Origin: Lachnospiraceae bacterium
GTDB taxonomy: Bacteria; Bacillota; Clostridia; Lachnospirales; Lachnospiraceae
Assembly (NCBI GenBank): GCA_024687205.1
Contig: JAILES010000109.1
Coordinates: 1-42,895 of the forward strand
Length of the DNA stretch: 42,895 nt
Reading direction: 5' to 3'
The translations under genes and the position numbers were made by a program. A model generated the notes under the pieces. The model was given only the letters and a program-made list of their open reading frames with translations, ran no database searches and was not told the DNA's origin. Positions 7,945 through 16,538 of this stretch are shown here, piece by piece (positions within the stretch are counted from its first letter, which is position 1; every line of letters begins with the position of its first letter).

Positions 7945-9054
7945 ATGAAGATAATACACTGTGCGGATCTGCATCTTGATTCGGCATTATCGGCGAATTT
8001 CACAAGTGAACAGGCTAAGGAAAGAAAGAACGAACTGGTGATGACTTTTATCAGAATGGCTGAATATGCCGACAGGGAAGGTGTTTCGGCTATACTGATC
8101 GCCGGAGATCTTTTTGATAAGAAAGTGATAAGTGCCCGCGTGAGGAAAACGGTTTATGATGTGATAGTAAAATACCCTCATATCGCGTTTTATTATCTTC
8201 AGGGTAATCACGATACCTCTTCGTTTATCGATCATCTTAAGGAGATTCCGGCGAATCTTTTCATGTTTAATGACAGCTGGCGTACATATGAACTTTACCG
8301 TTCCGGTGACAGAGCGGTAACTCTGACAGGTGCGGAATTAAACGGTGATAATGTAAATACGCTCTGTGCATCACTGGTGCTTAAGCCTCAGGATCTGAAC
8401 ATAGTTACGCTTCACGGACAGATTTCCCAGTACAAAGCAGGTGATAAAGCCGAATACATAGATCTGTCAGCGCTCAGGAATAAGAACATCACTTATCTTG
8501 CGCTGGGACATGTACATGAATACCGTGAAGGTCAGCTCCCGCCCGGAGGTATCTACTGTTATCCCGGCTGTCTCGAAGGACGCGGTTATGATGAAAGCGG
8601 TAATCACGGTTTCGTTCTGCTTGATATAGATGAAAACAATTTTACGATGAGAAGAGAGTTCGTCCCCTTTGCAAGCCGCAGGATATATCTTATCGATGTT
8701 GATGTGAGCGGATGTTTATCTTCAATGGAGATGATAGATAAGATCCAAGGTGTATTGGGAGACAGAGATCTTAAGAAGGATATGATAAAGATCGTCCTGA
8801 CGGGAGACGTGGATATAAACTGTGAAAAAAACATAAGCCTGATCAGTCAATACTTTGACGGAAGATTCTATTGTCACAAAGTCAGCGATGAAACGGGGAC
8901 ACTGATAGATCCCGGAGAATATGAGAAAGATATGTCGCTGAAGGGTGAGTTCATAAGACTTGTTAAAGAAGATCCGGAACTGACGGAAGAGGAAAAAACT
9001 GCGGTGATACGCTGCGGACTGCAGGTACTCCGGGGGGAGGCGATAGAAGTATGA
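7945..9054 (+). CDS. SbcD/Mre11-like DNA repair exonuclease (YhaO type)
   Basis: This 369-residue cytosolic protein has the calcineurin-like phosphoesterase motifs in order: D8-x-H10 (CADLHLD), D55 (AGDLFD), N88-H89-D90 (QGNHD), H157 (TLHGQ) and the G188-H189-V190-H191 block. These bind two metal ions in SbcD and Mre11 nucleases. The C-terminal 130 residues would form the capping and partner-binding region. AAGGAG lies seven bases before the ATG. The last four bases overlap the start of the SbcC-like ATPase (ATGA), the usual arrangement for a nuclease-ATPase pair, so the products should form one complex. The length is closer to the YhaO branch than to E. coli SbcD. Confidence 0.85.
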   Translation: MKIIHCADLHLDSALSANFTSEQAKERKNELVMTFIRMAEYADREGVSAILIAGDLFDKKVISARVRKTVYDVIVKYPHIAFYYLQGNHDTSSFIDHLKEIPANLFMFNDSWRTYELYRSGDRAVTLTGAELNGDNVNTLCASLVLKPQDLNIVTLHGQISQYKAGDKAEYIDLSALRNKNITYLALGHVHEYREGQLPPGGIYCYPGCLEGRGYDESGNHGFVLLDIDENNFTMRREFVPFASRRIYLIDVDVSGCLSSMEMIDKIQGVLGDRDLKKDMIKIVLTGDVDINCEKNISLISQYFDGRFYCHKVSDETGTLIDPGEYEKDMSLKGEFIRLVKEDPELTEEEKTAVIRCGLQVLRGEAIEV

Positions 9055-11759
9055 TCCTTAAGAAAATACATGTGGACAGCTTCGGCAAGCTTCAGGATTA
9101 TGATCTGGAACTGAAGAGGGGACTCAACGGAATACTGCATGAAAACGGCTGGGGTAAAAGCACGCTGATGTCTTTTATCAGAGTGATGTTCTATGGTTTT
9201 GACAATGAGAAAAAGCGAAGTGAGATCGAGAATGAGAGACGCAAGTTTACTCCCTGGCTTAAGGGTAATGCATATGGCGGATATATCGTTATAGAAGTAA
9301 AAGGAAAGAATTACCGGGTGGAACGTTTCTTTGATAAAGGCGGCGATGTTTTCAGGCTTTATGATGCGGACACCGGGCTGGTATCACAGGACTACAGCGA
9401 AAAGATCGGAGAAGAGCTCTTCGGTATAGACAGGGATTCTTTTTCCAAAACCGTTTTTGTTGCACAGCAGGCCTGCCGCACGGAAGTGACATCGGAGATA
9501 AGTGCCAAGATAGGAAATGTATCCGAGGAACTTGCGGATATGGCAAAGTTTGAGGCCGCATGTGAGACTCTGCATAACGAACAGAACCGTCTGTCGGGAC
9601 GCAGGGCTACAGGCCTGATCAGCAAACTGAAGAACGAAGTGGCACAGCTTAAGATCAAAACGGACCAACAGCAGGCTCTGGAAGCATCCCTTGATCAGAT
9701 CAACGCAGAGTTAGAAGTCCTGAACAGAAGTGTTTCAGAAGAGAAAGAAACGCTGGAAAAACTGCACAGTGAAAGAGATGAGCTTAGCAGTTACAACGCA
9801 CTGCTTGCCGAAAGAAAGGAATACGATGCTCTTGCGGATGAAAAGAAAAATGCCGAAAGAGAATGTGCGGATGCAAGAGCACTCCTTGGTGAGAAGATAC
9901 CCGAAATAAAAACACTGGATGAAATAATGGCGGCTATTACCAGACTTAAGGAAATGAAGAGCAATCTGGAAGCTGAAAAAACCGGAGAAGAAGAGGAGGC
10001 AGAATATAATAAACTGCGGGGTGTTTTTGAAGACAGTGTGCCCGGGGAGAAGGATCTGAACATCCTGAAGGAAAAGATAGAAGAGATACGCAGCCTGCAT
10101 GATGAGATGGCTGCTTCGGGATTTTCCGGAGATGAAAAGAGACGGTATGAAGAATTAAAAGAACGTTTTAAAGAGGGCTGTCCCGATCCGGCTGAGACAG
10201 AGGAATGCCTGGAAAAATGGAAAACAAGGGAAAGTCTTAATAACATGCTGCCAATGTATCGTTCAAACGAGGCCGCGATGGCTCTGAGGCTGCGTTCGGA
10301 CGCCGAAGCAAGACGGACGGAAAGAGAAAACGAAAAGAAAAAAGAGATAGAAAAGAAGAAAAAGAATGCAGGTCTGATCACTGCTGCGGGAGTGATAGCT
10401 GTTATCGGTGCAGTGGCCGTATATCTGCTGCTCAGGCAGACTATAGGGGCTGTGATATTGCTGGCAGCAGGACTTGCTGTGACTGCTGCAGGTATTTATC
10501 TGCTGACGCGAAAATATGAATACCGGGAGAGCGGGCTTGAAAACTGGGAAGCAGCGCCGGAGCTTATAAAACTGCGTGAGGAAATAGAAGAAACCGAACG
10601 AAGGGCGGCGGATACGGAAAGGCTTGTAAAGGAGCTGCTGCAGAAAAACCTGATCAGTTACAGGGAAGAGAACGTGCAGAACATTCTGTATGATCTGCGC
10701 AGGGATATTGAGGAATACGGTAGATTTGAGGAAAGGGAAGGCAGGCAGAGAGAGAAGCTTATCGAAAAAGAGGAGAAGGCGGGAAAGCTTTCGAAAGAAG
10801 TCAGAATATTCCTTGAGCGTTTCGGTATTGTTCCGGAGGAGCTGTCGACCGACAGCTATTATGAATTACAGGATATGATACAGCGCTTCATGAGGCTGGA
10901 TAAGAAAGCAGAGAAGGATGAAGCTGCCGCTAAGAGAGTTGAAGAGGAAGAAAAAAAGGTAGAGGGATTCCTTAAGGAATATGAGCTGCAGGACAGGGCA
11001 GATACCGCGCAGCTTGGCATCGTGCGCGAGAATGTGTCAGCATATGAGAATAAAAAGAGTGAGCTGGAACGCAGGAGCCGGGCTTTAAGGCTTTATGAAG
11101 AAGAACATGATGTATCGAGATTTGAAGGAATGGAAAAACCCGAAGGCCGGCTTACGGCTGAGGAACTGACTAAAGAGATAACGGATCTGGAAGAAAAACT
11201 GGAAGCCGAAAAGAAGAAACAGGATAATTATCTGGAGAGAGCCGGAGAAATAGAAGAGCAGCTGGAAGAGATATCGGAAAACAGCGAAAAGCTCCTTCAG
11301 AAAGAAACGGAAAAGAAGGAAGCGGAGTACCGCTTTGATGTGATAAGCAAAACCGAGAATATGCTGAGAACAGCTAAGGAAAACTTCCTGAAGCGTTATC
11401 TTGCGCCGATGCAGGATGGTTTTGACAGGTATTATACGATGCTGAGCGGAGATCCGACGGATGTGTATGATCTGGATGTTAATTTCAATGTAATGAAGAG
11501 AGAGCAGGGCCAGCTGAGAGATACCGGTCTTTTGAGCGAAGGTTATAAGGACATGGTAGGTCTATGCAGACGTATGGCCATGATAGATGCGATGTACGGA
11601 CAGGAAGCGCCTTTCCTTGTTTTTGATGATCCCTTTGTTAATCTGGACGATACAAAGACCGGCTATGGTCTGGAATTCCTGAAGAAAGTGGCTGATAAAT
11701 ACCAGGTCATCTATACGACCTGTCATAGCGGAAGAGCCGCAGAGACTGCATCGGAATAA
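9051..11759 (+). CDS. SbcC/YhaN-like coiled-coil AAA ATPase
   Basis: This 902-residue protein has a SMC/Rad50-type head split by long coiled coils. The P-loop region is ENGWGKST at about residues 31-38; the first glycine of the classical Walker A is replaced by His30. Walker B is LVFDDP at about 856-861, followed by the D-loop NLDD and the H-loop region TTCHSGR. Residues about 165-435 and 495-800 are rich in Glu, Lys and Arg and predict coiled coils. A pair of hydrophobic segments at about 440-490 interrupts them, as in YhaN, and could anchor the complex to the membrane. It overlaps the nuclease gene by four bases. A role in DNA end processing is inferred from the family. Confidence 0.85.
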   Translation: MILKKIHVDSFGKLQDYDLELKRGLNGILHENGWGKSTLMSFIRVMFYGFDNEKKRSEIENERRKFTPWLKGNAYGGYIVIEVKGKNYRVERFFDKGGDVFRLYDADTGLVSQDYSEKIGEELFGIDRDSFSKTVFVAQQACRTEVTSEISAKIGNVSEELADMAKFEAACETLHNEQNRLSGRRATGLISKLKNEVAQLKIKTDQQQALEASLDQINAELEVLNRSVSEEKETLEKLHSERDELSSYNALLAERKEYDALADEKKNAERECADARALLGEKIPEIKTLDEIMAAITRLKEMKSNLEAEKTGEEEEAEYNKLRGVFEDSVPGEKDLNILKEKIEEIRSLHDEMAASGFSGDEKRRYEELKERFKEGCPDPAETEECLEKWKTRESLNNMLPMYRSNEAAMALRLRSDAEARRTERENEKKKEIEKKKKNAGLITAAGVIAVIGAVAVYLLLRQTIGAVILLAAGLAVTAAGIYLLTRKYEYRESGLENWEAAPELIKLREEIEETERRAADTERLVKELLQKNLISYREENVQNILYDLRRDIEEYGRFEEREGRQREKLIEKEEKAGKLSKEVRIFLERFGIVPEELSTDSYYELQDMIQRFMRLDKKAEKDEAAAKRVEEEEKKVEGFLKEYELQDRADTAQLGIVRENVSAYENKKSELERRSRALRLYEEEHDVSRFEGMEKPEGRLTAEELTKEITDLEEKLEAEKKKQDNYLERAGEIEEQLEEISENSEKLLQKETEKKEAEYRFDVISKTENMLRTAKENFLKRYLAPMQDGFDRYYTMLSGDPTDVYDLDVNFNVMKREQGQLRDTGLLSEGYKDMVGLCRRMAMIDAMYGQEAPFLVFDDPFVNLDDTKTGYGLEFLKKVADKYQVIYTTCHSGRAAETASE

Positions 11760-11762
11760 AAA

Positions 11763-11776
11763 TGTAAGCACTTTCA
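11763..11776 (+). promoter_or_regulatory. cre-like site (CcpA operator candidate)
   Basis: TGTAAGCACTTTCA matches the published cre consensus TGWAARCGYTWNCW at all positions except the central G, here A. It lies just after the ATPase stop and about 46 bp upstream of the -35 of the GntR-transporter promoter. This placement fits glucose repression of sugar uptake, by analogy with other Firmicutes. Confidence 0.5.
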
Positions 11777-11822
11777 CCAAAAATCCCGGAACAATTTTAT
11801 ATATTTATTTTTCAAAAAGTGT

Positions 11823-11851
11823 TTTACAAAAAATACAATTTTTGGTATGCT
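11823..11851 (+). promoter_or_regulatory. Promoter of the GntR-transporter operon
   Basis: TTTACA at 11823-11828 and TATGCT at 11846-11851 are separated by 17 bp. Transcription would start near 11858, so the GntR-type palindrome at 11866-11877 falls just inside the transcript, where a bound repressor would block elongation or escape. Confidence 0.65.
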
Positions 11852-11865
11852 TTTGGAAAGATATA

Positions 11866-11877
11866 CTTGTATACAAG
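11866..11877. promoter_or_regulatory. GntR-family operator palindrome
   Basis: CTTGTATACAAG is a perfect 12-bp palindrome. Its core TGTATACA fits the GntR superfamily operator pattern yGTM-KACr without a gap. It lies about 40 bases before the regulator's ATG and about 8 bases past the predicted transcription start. Autoregulation by the adjacent FCD regulator is the simplest reading. Confidence 0.7.
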
Positions 11878-11916
11878 CATACAATCGCTCAGAAATGCAA
11901 CAGGGGAGAGGCCTTA

Positions 11917-12594
11917 ATGAAGATAGAAACAAAGTTTCCACGGGAGAATGCAAGAGATTATGCGCTCCGAATAATGAAAAATAATATCCTCTCTCTTGAT
12001 CTGAAACCCGGCACCGTGATATCGGAGAATGAGCTCGCAACAGAGCTGGGAATCTCAAGGACTCCGGTAAGAGAAGCGATCATAGAGCTCAGCAAGGCAT
12101 ACCTGATAGAGACCTACCCCCAGAGAGGAAGCTTCGTATCACTGATCGATCCCAAGATGGTAGAGGAAGCCAGATTCATAAGAAGGATAACGGATACTGC
12201 GGTAATAGAGCTGGCCTGTGAACAGATCGATGAAAAAGGGATCGCTGTTTTGGAAGAGAATGTAGTCCTTCAGGAGTTTTACCTCTCAAAGGGCATGACG
12301 GACAAGATATTTGATCTGGATAACCAGTTTCACAAAAGCATATATGACATAGCGGAGAAAGACATAGTATATGAGATCCACTCGACACTGATGCTCCACT
12401 TCGACAGGGTGAGAAATCTGTCGGTGTCTACGGTGAAGGATTTCAAGGTGGTGGGTGATCACCGCAACATGCTGGAAGCGATAAAAGCCGGAGATAAGAA
12501 AACGGCGGTTGAACTGGTAAACAAGCATCTGAACAGATATCAGATAGACGAAAAAGAGATAAGAAGTAAGAGACCCGAATACTTCAAGGCATAA
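11917..12594 (+). CDS. GntR/FCD-family transcriptional regulator
   Basis: The start at 11917 gives 225 residues and has GGGGAGAG six bases upstream; an upstream extension of 25 codons would cover the operator and promoter. Residues about 10-75 form the winged helix (SENELATELGISRTPVREAI is the recognition region, then YPQRGSFVS the wing). Residues about 80-215 form the all-helical FCD ligand domain, with D-x-x-x-H (LDNQFHKS) and two later His (GDHRNM; NKHLNRY) that in this family bind a metal near the ligand. It is probably a repressor that releases DNA when a sugar acid or related inducer binds. It lies 10 bases before the permease gene and heads the xylo-oligosaccharide operon, which suggests the inducer. 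Confidence 0.88.
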   Translation: MKIETKFPRENARDYALRIMKNNILSLDLKPGTVISENELATELGISRTPVREAIIELSKAYLIETYPQRGSFVSLIDPKMVEEARFIRRITDTAVIELACEQIDEKGIAVLEENVVLQEFYLSKGMTDKIFDLDNQFHKSIYDIAEKDIVYEIHSTLMLHFDRVRNLSVSTVKDFKVVGDHRNMLEAIKAGDKKTAVELVNKHLNRYQIDEKEIRSKRPEYFKA

Positions 12595-12604
12595 GGAGGT
12601 AGAT

Positions 12605-13678
12605 ATGTCTGCAGAAGAAAACAAAATAAATGAAGAGATCGAAGCTGCCGAAGTGACTGAAACTGTCGAAAGCGCTGAAGAGACCGCAACAAGCGAAGCA
12701 GCAGCTGTTGTCGAAGAGAAGGGTTTAAAGAAGTTCATAAAGGAGAGGCAGGAATATGTTCCTACTACGACTACCGGTATTTATATTAAGAGATACTGGC
12801 AGCTGTATGTACTGTTGATCATACCCATTATATATTTCTGCATCTTCAAATACAGCCCCATGTACTATGTACTGATCGCATTTAAGAAGTACAGTATAGT
12901 TCAGAAGGTATCAGAGATGCCCTGGGCCAAGAATCATGGTTTTGAGTATTTCATCAAAGCGTTTAAGAATAAGGATTTCATCTATGCCCTGAGAAATACC
13001 ATTACCCTGAACCTGCTGGATATAATCCTTGGATTCCCGGTACCCATCATCTTTGCACTGCTTCTTAATGAGCTGCGATTCAAGTTCTTCAAGAAGTCGG
13101 TTCAGACCATTGCTTACATGCCCCACTTCCTTTCATGGGTCATCATTTACGGACTGGCACTTCAGCTTTTTGCACCGGCAAACGGTTTCATCAACATCCT
13201 TGTTAAGAACGCCGGCGGACAGACGATCCACTTCCTTGATGATGCAAAGACCTGGGTATGGACTTATATAGGACTCGGTATCTGGCAGTCCTTCGGTTGG
13301 AACTCAATCATATATCTGGCAGCAATATCCGGTATATCACCTGAGCTGTATGAGGCAGCCAGCGTGGACGGTGCCAACAGATGGCAGAAGATGTGGCATA
13401 TAACACTGCCCTGCATCAGGCCCACGATAGTGGTGCTCCTGATCCTGGCTCTCGGTAATGTCCTCGGTTCAAACTTCGACAGACCTTTCGCATTACAGAA
13501 TGATCTGGTTATGAAGAATGCGGAAGTTATATCGACCTTCGTGTATAAATACGGTATCAAAGGACTGCAGTTCTCACTTACTACTGCGGTGGGACTGTTC
13601 CAGTCCATAGTAAACGTTATATTCCTGTTACTTGCTAACTGGTTCTCTCGTAAGATGGGCGAACGCGGAATAATGTAG
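12605..13678 (+). CDS. ABC sugar transporter permease, LplB type
   Basis: This 357-residue protein is the first of two permeases. Residues about 1-48 are an acidic, Ala/Glu-rich stretch not usual in this family. After it come YIKRYWQLYVLLIIPIIYF and further segments to make six membrane spans. The ATPase-contact EAA loop is ELYEAASVDGANRWQKMWHITLP at about residues 248-270; its EAA-x3-G core is intact. LplB/LplC-type systems import oligosaccharides and usually borrow a shared MsmK-type ATPase encoded elsewhere; none is present here. AAGGAGG lies just before the ATG. It is followed nine bases later by the second permease. Confidence 0.88.
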   Translation: MSAEENKINEEIEAAEVTETVESAEETATSEAAAVVEEKGLKKFIKERQEYVPTTTTGIYIKRYWQLYVLLIIPIIYFCIFKYSPMYYVLIAFKKYSIVQKVSEMPWAKNHGFEYFIKAFKNKDFIYALRNTITLNLLDIILGFPVPIIFALLLNELRFKFFKKSVQTIAYMPHFLSWVIIYGLALQLFAPANGFINILVKNAGGQTIHFLDDAKTWVWTYIGLGIWQSFGWNSIIYLAAISGISPELYEAASVDGANRWQKMWHITLPCIRPTIVVLLILALGNVLGSNFDRPFALQNDLVMKNAEVISTFVYKYGIKGLQFSLTTAVGLFQSIVNVIFLLLANWFSRKMGERGIM

Positions 13679-13687
13679 GAGATTGCC

Positions 13688-14587
13688 ATGGACGTACAAA
13701 GAGATAATACAAGTAGAGAAATTCATTCGCTTCAAACAAAGATAGGAGACGGCGTGATCGTGTTGGTCTGCGTATTGATCGCGATCATATGCCTTCTGCC
13801 GATGGTAAACCTTCTTGCAAGGTCTCTGTCGGGTTCGGATTATCTGATAAAACACGAGGTTTATCTGTGGCCCAAGGGATTCAATTTCGACGCATACAAG
13901 ACGGTGCTTTCGGATCCCAAGTATATCAAGGCTTTCGGATGGACGGTGCTGCTTACGGTCATCTGTACTCTGCTGAGCCTGACGATGACCACGCTCTGCG
14001 CTTTCCCGCTGATATTCGCACAGCTTAAGGGAAGAGGCGTGATCAATATGTTCATCACGGTCACGATGTTCTTTAATGCAGGAACGATCCCTAACTACCT
14101 GCTCATGCAGAAACTGAATCTGCTTGACAATCCGCTGGTACTTATAGTTCCCGGATGTCTGAGCGTGTATAACATGATAATCTTAAGAAGCTTCTTCTAC
14201 GGAATACCCGATTCGCTCAGAGAATCCGCAGAGATCGACGGAGCTAGCTTCTTTACGATACTGACCAAGATATACCTTCCGCTGTCAAAGCCCGTGCTCG
14301 CAACTCTGGCACTCTTCTATGCGGTAGGAAGATGGAACGGATATTCGGATGCTCTTATGTATATGAAGAATAAGGATTATTATCCGCTCCAGCTGCTTTT
14401 GTATAACATCCTGAACAATATCAACCAGGTCGAGGTTTCAACACAGGAAGGCTTCTCGGCACCCGGACTTCAGGAATCATTAAAGGCTGCGATCGTCATG
14501 TTCTCAACGATCCCCATCCTTTGCATCTATCCCGGCCTCCAGAGGTATTTCATACAGGGTGTGACCCTCGGAGCCGTAAAGGAATAA
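13688..14587 (+). CDS. ABC sugar transporter permease, LplC/YtcP type
   Basis: This 299-residue protein is the second permease of the system, with six predicted spans. The first (DGVIVLVCVLIAIICLLPM) begins at about residue 22. The EAA loop is SLRESAEIDGASFFTILTKIYLPL at about 177-200, with EIDGAS in place of EAA-x-G. The late segment GRWNGYSDALMYMKNKDYYPLQ is typical of this branch. GGAG lies seven bases upstream of the ATG. It pairs with the permease just upstream, and a binding lipoprotein follows after a short gap that holds its own promoter-like sequence. Confidence 0.88.
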   Translation: MDVQRDNTSREIHSLQTKIGDGVIVLVCVLIAIICLLPMVNLLARSLSGSDYLIKHEVYLWPKGFNFDAYKTVLSDPKYIKAFGWTVLLTVICTLLSLTMTTLCAFPLIFAQLKGRGVINMFITVTMFFNAGTIPNYLLMQKLNLLDNPLVLIVPGCLSVYNMIILRSFFYGIPDSLRESAEIDGASFFTILTKIYLPLSKPVLATLALFYAVGRWNGYSDALMYMKNKDYYPLQLLLYNILNNINQVEVSTQEGFSAPGLQESLKAAIVMFSTIPILCIYPGLQRYFIQGVTLGAVKE

Positions 14588-14602
14588 ACAACCTATGTGC
14601 AC

Positions 14603-14631
14603 TTGGCGATTAACGCCGCAAATTATATAAG
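14603..14631 (+). promoter_or_regulatory. Possible internal promoter for the binding lipoprotein
   Basis: TTGGCG at 14603-14608 and TATAAG at 14626-14631 are separated by 17 bp, in the 63-base gap before the binding protein. A small GGCG/CGCC stem overlaps it. An extra promoter here would let the lipoprotein be made in excess over the permeases, as is common for such systems. Confidence 0.5.
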
Positions 14632-14650
14632 ATTTTATAAGGAGGAGAAA

Positions 14651-16375
14651 ATGAAAAAAAGAGTTTTGTCATTGATTCTGGTCGGCTCTATGATATTTTC
14701 CATGGCAGCCTGCGGAAACACCGCTGACAGCGGACAGAGTACTGAAACTCCCACTACCCAGACCATCACGGAAGAACCCGTAAGCCAGTCTACATTCGAG
14801 GGCGACGGATCCGAGATCGAAGGCGGAAACAGTGCGGAGATCACAGACGGAAAGTTTGCAGAGACAAGAAAGATCACCGTAGAGGTTTATGACCGCGGTA
14901 ACGACGGTGGAACAGATCCCACCAACAACATGTACACAGATTATATCAAGAAGGGAATGCTTGAAGATCACAACGTAGAAGTTGAGTTCGTAGCAGTTCC
15001 CCGTTGGACAGAAGTTGATGAGATCAACAACCTGCTCGCTGCAGGAAGCGCTCCCGACATCTGCCTTACCTATTCATATCCCACGATCCAGACTTATGCA
15101 GACATGGGCGGTGTTCTTGATCTTCAGAACCTTGTTGTAGATAACAAGAACGATCTTCCGAATCTCTGGAACTGGCTCGGAACCACCAATATGTACTGGG
15201 ATAAGAGCGTTACCGACGGAACCCTCTGGGCTCTCGAAGGAAAGCGTGCTAACAACAACCGTATCGTAACTTTCGTTCGTAAGGACTGGCTGGATAAGCT
15301 CGGCCTCAGCGAGCCTACCACAAAGGCAGAGTTCCATGATATGCTGGTAGCATTCAAGGATAACGCAGATACTCTGCTCGGCGCAGATGCAAGCAAGATG
15401 ATCCCCTTCTCATGTTCATCTGATATAGGATGGAGAGCTGCTCTTCTTATAGAGTCCATGATCGACCCTAACATCTCTGATAAAGAGCTCTATGTTAACG
15501 GTTTCGATGACAGAAAGTATACACAGAACGGAACCAAGGAAGCGATCAGGATCCTCAACCAGTGGTATAACGAAGGCCTCCTTATGGAAGGTTTCGCTCT
15601 TACCGAGAGCGCTGATGAAGACAGCTACATGAAGGCCGGCTATGTAGGCGCATTCATGCACAACTGGGATTACATCTTCAGAAACGGTGAAGATTCCATC
15701 AATGCAAACCTAAAGAGACTCGTAGGCGACGATGCTAAGTTCGTAGCAGTTGACTGCTTCGAAGCATCCAACGGCGAATACATCAAGTACTGCGATTCAA
15801 CTGCAGGTGACAGAAAGATCTTCTTCCCTACAACAAATGATGAGCCTCTGGCATCACTGCTTTACCTTGACTGGATCTCAGATCCCACACACATCGAGTA
15901 TCTGCAGTGTGGTGACGAAGGCGTGACACATACTGTTAACGCTGACGGATCATATTCCTTCATGGCTGCAACAGGCGACGCTATCATGAACTCCGGACAG
16001 AACATCGATATGACGATTACCTGTAACGGACTTCATCTTTCAACAGATGAGCTGACAAGCAAGTCACTCAACAACAACTATCCTCCTTGCGATCCCGAGG
16101 ATGTTGACAAGGCTAACAAGGTTGCTAACAACGGCAAGAAGCCCGCTAAGAACTCCAAGATCACCTCTATCGAAGCTGAGACAGGCGTAGGCGAAGGTCT
16201 TAACGCTAAGAGAGATCAGGCATTCAGCCTTTCAGTAGTAGCACCTGTTGATCAGTTCGACAGTGTTTGGGATGAGAACATGGCAGAATACCTCAGCGCA
16301 GGCGGACAGGCTATAATGGATGAGCGTACTACCGCTTGGGAAGGTCTCTACGGAAGCGCTACAACACTTGAGTAA
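14651..16375 (+). CDS. Extracellular solute-binding lipoprotein (family 1)
   Basis: The start at 14651 gives 574 residues, with AAGGAGGAG just upstream. The signal peptide ends in a lipobox with Cys21 (SMAACG), followed by a Ser/Thr/Glu-rich linker to about residue 60 and a large binding domain. The sequence NLLAAGSAPDICLTYSYPTIQTY and WTEVDEINN near the N-lobe are typical of LplA-type sugar-binding proteins. Codon use here leans strongly to AAC, ATC, GAA and CTC compared with its neighbours, which fits high expression. It follows the two permeases and precedes GH120, so xylo-oligosaccharides or arabinoxylo-oligosaccharides are the likely ligands; this is inference. Confidence 0.9.
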   Translation: MKKRVLSLILVGSMIFSMAACGNTADSGQSTETPTTQTITEEPVSQSTFEGDGSEIEGGNSAEITDGKFAETRKITVEVYDRGNDGGTDPTNNMYTDYIKKGMLEDHNVEVEFVAVPRWTEVDEINNLLAAGSAPDICLTYSYPTIQTYADMGGVLDLQNLVVDNKNDLPNLWNWLGTTNMYWDKSVTDGTLWALEGKRANNNRIVTFVRKDWLDKLGLSEPTTKAEFHDMLVAFKDNADTLLGADASKMIPFSCSSDIGWRAALLIESMIDPNISDKELYVNGFDDRKYTQNGTKEAIRILNQWYNEGLLMEGFALTESADEDSYMKAGYVGAFMHNWDYIFRNGEDSINANLKRLVGDDAKFVAVDCFEASNGEYIKYCDSTAGDRKIFFPTTNDEPLASLLYLDWISDPTHIEYLQCGDEGVTHTVNADGSYSFMAATGDAIMNSGQNIDMTITCNGLHLSTDELTSKSLNNNYPPCDPEDVDKANKVANNGKKPAKNSKITSIEAETGVGEGLNAKRDQAFSLSVVAPVDQFDSVWDENMAEYLSAGGQAIMDERTTAWEGLYGSATTLE

Positions 16376-16404
16376 AACAACTACCCCCTAATATGTGGTA
16401 AAGG

Positions 16405-16430
16405 CACCCCGCTTTTGCGGGGTGTCTTTT
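16405..16430 (+). terminator. Rho-independent terminator after the binding protein
   Basis: CACCCCGC at 16405-16412 pairs with GCGGGGTG at 16417-16424 around a TTTT loop; a short T-rich tail (TCTTTT) follows. It should end or reduce transcription before the GH120 gene, which therefore may need read-through or its own promoter. I see no clear promoter between 16431 and 16538. Confidence 0.85.
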
Positions 16431-16538
16431 AGTTTCGGACTAAGGCAAAAATCGGCACGAATATATCAAAAATCAGTTAGCGTATCCTCGTGTATTGACG
16501 TACATTTTAGGAGTAAACGAAAAAAGGAGGGATGGAAT

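Noticed and set aside
9735..10381. Overlapping minus-strand frames opposite the SbcC-like gene
   Set aside because: They are the antisense of Glu/Lys-rich coiled coil, which yields Ser/Phe/Leu-rich text; no start signal.
16395..16538. N-terminal extension of the GH120 gene by 48 codons
   Set aside because: It would run through the terminator at 16405-16430, and the ATG at 16539 has a good ribosome binding site and fits the family start.
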